From Deltaproteobacteria bacterium (GTDB lineage Bacteria; Desulfobacterota_B; Binatia; UBA9968), in NCBI GenBank assembly GCA_016193385.1, contig JACPSF010000218.1, forward strand, positions 1 to 16,724: DNA of 16,724 nt. Direction: 5' to 3'. The translations under genes and the position numbers were made by a program. Position 1 is the stretch's first letter, and every line of letters begins with the position of its first letter. The notes beneath the pieces are model-generated. The model made no database searches, was not told where the DNA came from, and saw only the letters and a list, made by a program, of their open reading frames with translations. Below are positions 13,026-16,724 of the stretch, in pieces.

Positions 13026-14015
13026 ATGAGGAGAGCTCTTAGGAAGCAGATAACGATGGTCATGGCACTCATCTTGCCCAGCTTATCTCTACTCACTTTG
13101 GCTGTTGAGCAAAAAGCCCATACCGCGGAGCCATTGCTCCCACTGACCATCGCCTATCAGCCGATTATTCCTTATCTTGCTCCGGTAGTAGCTGAGGAGA
13201 AGGGATACTTCAAGGAAGTTGGGTTGAGGGTCGAGAAGAAAGTGATTTTCAGCTCAGATGTAATTAGAAGCGGGATAGAATCGGGTGAGGTAAATATCGG
13301 GTCATCGTCGACGGACTCCCTGATCCGTGCATACGTGGGGGGATTCGATCATAAGCTGGTGTACCCTGCTGTCTTCTATGACCCAAAATCGCCGGACGTC
13401 TATCTCGTTGTCCGTAGTGACCTACCAGTTAGTTCCGCTAAGGACTTAGAAGGTAAGATTGTAGCTGCGACATTTGGTAGCATAGCGGAGGCCGGAGTGA
13501 AAGCATGGCTGAGGGCAAACGGAGCCGACATCAGTCGGGTGAGGTTCGTTGAGGTAAGATTCACTGATATGCCTGGGGCTCTCGAGACAAAAAGGATCGA
13601 TGCTGCCCATATTGTTGAGCCGTTCCTCACGACTGTGCTCGAGAGGGGCGTAGGCCGTATTCTTGGCGCCGACCTTGATATAGTAGGTGGTAGATTTCTG
13701 GTGGCTTGCTACATCGCGAAAGAAGCTTGGCTCCGCAAAAACCCAGAAAAGGCTAAGAGATTTGTGCGGGCACTGGAGACCGCAACAAAGTTCATCATCG
13801 ATAATCCGAAAGAGGCCCTGCCGATTCTGGCGCAGATGACGCGCGTCGACCCCAAGCTGGCAGCAAAGTTCTTTCCAAGCCGATTTGTCGCCGATACTAA
13901 AATAAGGGCATCCGAGTTACAGTCTGCAATTGATTTCTCTGCTAGAGAGAGGTTCATAGAGAAGTCGTTCGAATACACCAAAATAATCTCCACCTACGCA
14001 CCAATAGCACCGTGA
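13026..14015 (+). CDS. ABC transporter substrate-binding protein, NMT1/THI5-like (SsuA/TauA type)
   Basis: A 329-residue secreted binding protein. The N-terminus is basic, then hydrophobic (MRRALRKQITMVMALILPSLSLLTLA), with cleavage likely near HTA at about residue 34. The mature part shows the NMT1/THI5 pattern: LTIAYQPIIPYLAPVVAEEKGYFKEVGL (about 40-67), GEVNIGSSSTDS (about 87-98), a KDLEGKIVAATFGS block and DAAHIVEPF. Relatives bind sulfonates, nitrate, taurine, or thiamine and pyrimidine precursors; the ligand cannot be chosen from sequence. AGGAG at 13013-13017, eight bases before the ATG, supports the start. It is on the plus strand, convergent with the permease/ATPase operon at 14138-16492, so the importer is split between two transcripts. 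Function with that operon is inferred from family match and position. Confidence 0.92.
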   Translation: MRRALRKQITMVMALILPSLSLLTLAVEQKAHTAEPLLPLTIAYQPIIPYLAPVVAEEKGYFKEVGLRVEKKVIFSSDVIRSGIESGEVNIGSSSTDSLIRAYVGGFDHKLVYPAVFYDPKSPDVYLVVRSDLPVSSAKDLEGKIVAATFGSIAEAGVKAWLRANGADISRVRFVEVRFTDMPGALETKRIDAAHIVEPFLTTVLERGVGRILGADLDIVGGRFLVACYIAKEAWLRKNPEKAKRFVRALETATKFIIDNPKEALPILAQMTRVDPKLAAKFFPSRFVADTKIRASELQSAIDFSARERFIEKSFEYTKIISTYAPIAP

Positions 14016-14137
14016 TGTCAAGGTATCGAAATGGGCTTTACTCGCTCGGGGTCTGCTCTTAGTAGAGGTGCGACACCAGGTATGCCCATAAGGCACCGAG
14101 CCCAAGTCATCCTACTCTGAGCTTAAGTTTTACGCAC
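14016..14137. other. Convergent intergenic spacer, no clear terminator
   Basis: This 122-base gap separates the ends of the binding protein and the second permease. GGGCT/AGCCC-type partial pairing (around 14033-14054 with 14093-14103) could end both transcripts, but no clean stem with a T-run is visible. Confidence 0.3.
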
Positions 14138-14941
14138 CTAGGCCCATTGTTTTGTAGTGGCTCTGAGGTGCCAGCCGATCATCCAAGCCTCGAGGACAAG
14201 AAAAGCGCGGTTGAGCAAATAGCCGACGGCGGCGAGGGATAGTATGCCGGCATAGATTTGCGGGACCCTCATCGTTCGCTGTGCGTAGAGCACTGACCAG
14301 CCCAAGCCTTCAGAACTTATGATCATCTCCGATGAGACGGCCACGATAAGGGCGAGGGCGATGCTTGTGCGGAGGCCTGTGACGATGTGTGGCATTGCAG
14401 CGGGCACTATGACTCTAGGGAAAATCCTGTGAGCCGGAGTCCCGAGTGTGCTGGATGTCTCGATGAGCACGGGATCCACTGCTCGCACGCCGTCGATCGT
14501 ACTTAATAATATTGGCATGAAGGACGCCAAGAAAACCACAAAGCTGTGCATGGTATGGCTTATTCCGAAGAAGATAATGGCGACGGGGATGAGCGCGCTT
14601 GTAGGAATGGGCCGGATTACTTCTATTGTGAGCTCCAGCATGTCGAACAGTCTCCGCCAGTACCCCATTAGCAGACCTAACGGGATCGCAACCACCACTG
14701 CAGTGACATAACCCGAGGCCATTCGGAAAAGGGTGATGACCACGTGGCGTAGAAATTCGTAACTTGTCCATTGCAAAACGAAAACTTCAAGGACCGCAGA
14801 AGCAGGCGGTACAAGATGCCCGTTGATCATGTTTGATCTGGACAGGATCTCCCAGATCGTTAGGAGCGCCAACACGGTCGGTAGACCATAGATCCTCGGA
14901 TGCTCCTGCAGATATGCACGCCATGCCAAATATTTGCGCAT
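14138..14941 (-). CDS. ABC transporter permease (SsuC/TauC type), second of the pair
   Basis: A 267-residue inner-membrane permease of the nitrate/sulfonate/taurine class with about six hydrophobic segments. It has the IRPIPTSALIPVAIIFFG region (about 109-126) and an EAA-type loop at 161-184 (ETSSTLGTPAHRIF then VIVPAAMP) for ATPase docking. It is clearly a paralogue of the permease just upstream: DGVR.VDP, PAA.P.IVTGLR, YAGI and GYLLN.AF blocks are shared. The pair probably forms a heterodimeric channel, whereas many SsuC-type systems use a homodimer. The ATG at 14941 lies six bases after the stop of that gene. It is the last gene of the operon, convergent with the binding-protein gene. Confidence 0.93.
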   Translation of the reverse strand: MRKYLAWRAYLQEHPRIYGLPTVLALLTIWEILSRSNMINGHLVPPASAVLEVFVLQWTSYEFLRHVVITLFRMASGYVTAVVVAIPLGLLMGYWRRLFDMLELTIEVIRPIPTSALIPVAIIFFGISHTMHSFVVFLASFMPILLSTIDGVRAVDPVLIETSSTLGTPAHRIFPRVIVPAAMPHIVTGLRTSIALALIVAVSSEMIISSEGLGWSVLYAQRTMRVPQIYAGILSLAAVGYLLNRAFLVLEAWMIGWHLRATTKQWA

Positions 14942-14947
14942 TTTAGA

Positions 14948-15709
14948 TTAGTGTTTTGTGTATCCGCGATGCCAAGCCATGATCTTTCCTTCAACAAGTC
15001 TAAAGGCTTGATTGAGCAGATAGCCCAATGCACCCACCAAAACAATCCCAGCGTACGTGTCAGGTATCCTAACCGCACCCTGTGAAATTCCTATAAATGA
15101 TCCAAGGCCTCCGAAGCCGACGATCAGTTCAATAACGATGGCCAGGATCAGTGAGATAGCGAGACTCACCCTTAGACCGGTAACGATCTGGGGCGATGCC
15201 GCTGGAAGTACGATTGACCAGAACATTCTGGCCCCGCGGATTCCAAAAGTGCGCCCAGTATCTACCAGCGTGGGATCTACCCCGCGGACTCCGTCCATCG
15301 TGTATAGCAGTGAGATCCAGCCTGAACCGAAGGCGATGACTGCTATTGCCATAGTATGGCCGAGGCCAAGGACAAACATGGCAATCGGCAAGATTGCAAC
15401 GACTGGCATTGGTCGAAAAAATTCGATAATGGGCTCGAATGCTGCGCGAAGCAGAGGCCATCGGCCGAGAGCCACCCCGAGGGGGATTCCGACAATCGAC
15501 GCGATGGCATATCCAGAAACGAAGCGTTGCAATGTAATGAGAAGGTGCTTTAAAAGTTCGCCCGACAAAAATCCTTGGATTAAGCTAACGACAACTGAGG
15601 AAGGAGCTGGCACGTAATTGGCAGGAAGAAAACCTCTCGATACTGCGAATTCCCAGCTTAGAAGGATCCCAGTCAGAACTGCAGTCCCTGCTACTCTGCC
15701 TTCAAGCAC
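14948..15709 (-). CDS. ABC transporter permease (SsuC/TauC type), first of the pair
   Basis: A 253-residue inner-membrane permease with the FFRPMPVVAILPIAMFVLG region (about 97-115) and an EAA-type loop at 149-173 (VDTGRTFGIRGARMF then VLPAASP). It is slightly shorter than its paralogue, with a reduced N-terminus. The start is a GTG at 15709, six bases after the ATPase stop, with GGTGA just upstream as a moderate ribosome binding site. The tight spacing on both sides shows that ATPase and both permeases are made from one transcript. Role: half of the membrane channel for the NMT1-type importer. Confidence 0.92.
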   Translation of the reverse strand: MLEGRVAGTAVLTGILLSWEFAVSRGFLPANYVPAPSSVVVSLIQGFLSGELLKHLLITLQRFVSGYAIASIVGIPLGVALGRWPLLRAAFEPIIEFFRPMPVVAILPIAMFVLGLGHTMAIAVIAFGSGWISLLYTMDGVRGVDPTLVDTGRTFGIRGARMFWSIVLPAASPQIVTGLRVSLAISLILAIVIELIVGFGGLGSFIGISQGAVRIPDTYAGIVLVGALGYLLNQAFRLVEGKIMAWHRGYTKH

Positions 15710-15715
15710 TGATAA

Positions 15716-16492
15716 TCACCAATTCGTTGACCGCCTTTGGCCATCTAGGACCAAGGCGAAGATCTCGCGTCTGTAGCCGGCAAAGCGAGTGTCTTCCCTC
15801 GTGGCAATCTGGTCTCTCGGGCGCGGCAATTGCACCGCTATATCGGCGAGAATTTGCCCAGGCCTATGCGACATCACTATGACCCGATCGGCAAGATAGA
15901 TGGCTTCTTCTATGTCGTGGGTTACAAAAATGATCGTTCTTGGTTGAGTGGTCCAAATGTGCAAGAGTGCATCTTCCAGCTGGTATCTTGTTTGGGCATC
16001 CACAGATCCAAACGGCTCATCCATAAGCAAGTATTTGGGTTCCTTTATCAGCACCCGGGCGATCGCTGCTCTTTGTTGCATGCCACCTGAAAGCTCCCAC
16101 GGGTAGTGATTCTCAAACCCGCTCAGTCCTACCATTTCTATGTATTTTACTGCCTCGGATCGAGCTGCGCCCTTTCCTAAGGAGTATTCCACAGGAAACA
16201 TGACGTTTCCGAGCACTGTCCTCCAAGGGAAGAGGGATCTATTGTATTCTTGAAAAAGGTAGACGGTACCTGGTGGTGGACTACGGACCTCCGTGTTGTC
16301 CAAGGAAATCGTTCCATTGCTGTAAGGGATGAGGCCTGCTATGCATCGCAAAAGCGTTGTTTTGCCACATCCCGACGGACCGACGATTGATAGGAACTGA
16401 TTTTCAGGAGCAACAAAGCTAACTGAAGAAAGCGCCGTTGTGGTCTCGGTCAAGCGTTGGTAGTTTTTGCTGACGTTAATAACCTCAAGCAT
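15716..16492 (-). CDS. ABC transporter ATP-binding protein (SsuB/TauB/NrtD-like)
   Basis: A 258-residue ATPase with all expected motifs: Walker A GPSGCGKTT (38-46), Q-loop glutamine 81, signature LSGGMQQR (134-141), Walker B YLLMDEP (154-160), the class-typical FGSVDAQTR (161-169, usually FGALDAQTR), and switch histidine 192 in VTHDIEEA. There is no regulatory C-terminal domain, as normal for nitrate/sulfonate/taurine-type importers. The ATG at 16492 gives the usual opening LEVINVSKNYQ; no clear ribosome binding site precedes it. It is the first gene of the three-gene minus-strand operon. The 232 bases upstream (16493-16724) hold no gene that I can see, only repeat hairpins from 16624 on. Confidence 0.95.
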   Translation of the reverse strand: MLEVINVSKNYQRLTETTTALSSVSFVAPENQFLSIVGPSGCGKTTLLRCIAGLIPYSNGTISLDNTEVRSPPPGTVYLFQEYNRSLFPWRTVLGNVMFPVEYSLGKGAARSEAVKYIEMVGLSGFENHYPWELSGGMQQRAAIARVLIKEPKYLLMDEPFGSVDAQTRYQLEDALLHIWTTQPRTIIFVTHDIEEAIYLADRVIVMSHRPGQILADIAVQLPRPRDQIATREDTRFAGYRREIFALVLDGQRRSTNW

Positions 16493-16623
16493 AAATCGGC
16501 GTAGTTAAATTCAAGAGTTGAGGGACCGGTTTAATCCTTTACCTTGCAGTTCAGGTGATGCCAGAGCATTCAAACACCAGATCCCGTAGTACGACTTGCT
16601 GTATGGAGGAGGTTCTCCCTGGT

Positions 16624-16636
16624 AGCCTAGCAGGCT
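16624..16636. repeat. Small palindrome upstream of the ATPase operon
   Basis: AGCCT (16624-16628) and AGGCT (16632-16636) pair across AGC and lead into GCGGAAAAACG. AGGCTGCGGAAAAAC resembles ends of some insertion elements and interspersed repeats, but I cannot assign it to a family. Confidence 0.35.
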
Positions 16637-16646
16637 GCGGAAAAAC

Positions 16647-16724
16647 GCTCCGTTCACCCTTCGACGAACTCAGGGCGAACGGAGCAACCCTTGAAATCAT
16701 TTGCGATTTTCCGTTCATGCTGAG
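16647..16724. repeat. Dispersed GTTC...GAAC hairpin repeat, with a second unit cut by the window edge
   Basis: GCTCCGTTC (16647-16655) pairs perfectly with GAACGGAGC (16677-16685). Inside it, CCCT (16657-16660) pairs with AGGG (16672-16675) around TCGACGAACTC. A related unit starts at about 16711 (CCGTTCATGCTGAG) and runs off the window. The core CCTTCGACGAACTCAGGGCG belongs to a well-known class of intergenic repeats (CTTCGACAAGCTCAGG type) seen in many environmental genomes; that assignment is from memory. Confidence 0.7.

Noticed and set aside
15057..15617. A plus-strand 186-codon frame opposite the first SsuC-type permease
   Set aside because: Ser/Thr/Pro-rich complement of hydrophobic codons; the permease on the minus strand is unambiguous.

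Overview
The window is a bacterial, probably environmental or metagenomic, stretch. It is rich in solute uptake genes of the kind seen in uncultivated lineages such as Methylomirabilota/Rokubacteria, Desulfobacterota-like or Tectomicrobia-like bacteria. That placement is an inference from gene content (MmgE/PrpD pairs, FbpA-, TctC- and NMT1-type binding proteins) and from the moderately high G+C. No marker gene fixes the taxon. Hand-counted lines suggest the left part is clearly G+C-rich (about 58-67% in sampled lines), while the right part from about 13 kb falls to about 45-52%.

Positions 1-7255, plus strand: one compact gene row. Two consecutive MmgE/PrpD-family genes (the first cut by the window edge) are followed by an Fe(3+)/organic-anion type ABC importer: secreted binding protein, fused two-domain permease and TOBE-domain ATPase. 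The row ends with a translationally coupled SGNH/GDSL hydrolase that has an N-terminal export or lipoprotein signal. This layout reads as release of an acid by an envelope esterase, its import, and dehydration or decarboxylation in the cytoplasm. The substrate cannot be read from sequence.

Positions 7310-7397: a C-rich/G-rich inverted repeat between convergent genes, probably a repeat element that also acts as a bidirectional terminator.

Positions 7447-9929, minus strand: a three-gene cluster transcribed in the order CmoA-like carboxy-SAM synthase, Ste14/ICMT-type membrane methyltransferase, CPBP (Rce1-type) intramembrane protease. The first two overlap by ATGA. An Rce1-like protease beside a Ste14-like methyltransferase resembles the last two steps of eukaryotic CAAX processing. 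No prenyltransferase is present in the window.

Positions 9930-13025: a looser region on the minus strand. It holds an orphan TctC/Bug-family binding protein and a glutathione S-transferase, separated by long intergenic stretches full of repeats. Two diverged copies of a roughly 240-280 bp element (10211-10451 and 12675-12957) each contain the same sigma70-like promoter motif, pointing at the cmoA cluster and at the GST gene respectively. Between the TctC and GST genes lies a nested inverted-repeat structure (11774-11894).

Positions 13026-16492: a sulfonate/taurine/pyrimidine-precursor type (NMT1/SsuABC-like) ABC importer. The binding protein is on the plus strand. An operon of ATPase and two paralogous permeases is convergent to it on the minus strand. 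The right edge (16624-16724) carries further dispersed-repeat hairpins. No rRNA, tRNA, CRISPR array or intact transposase gene was seen.
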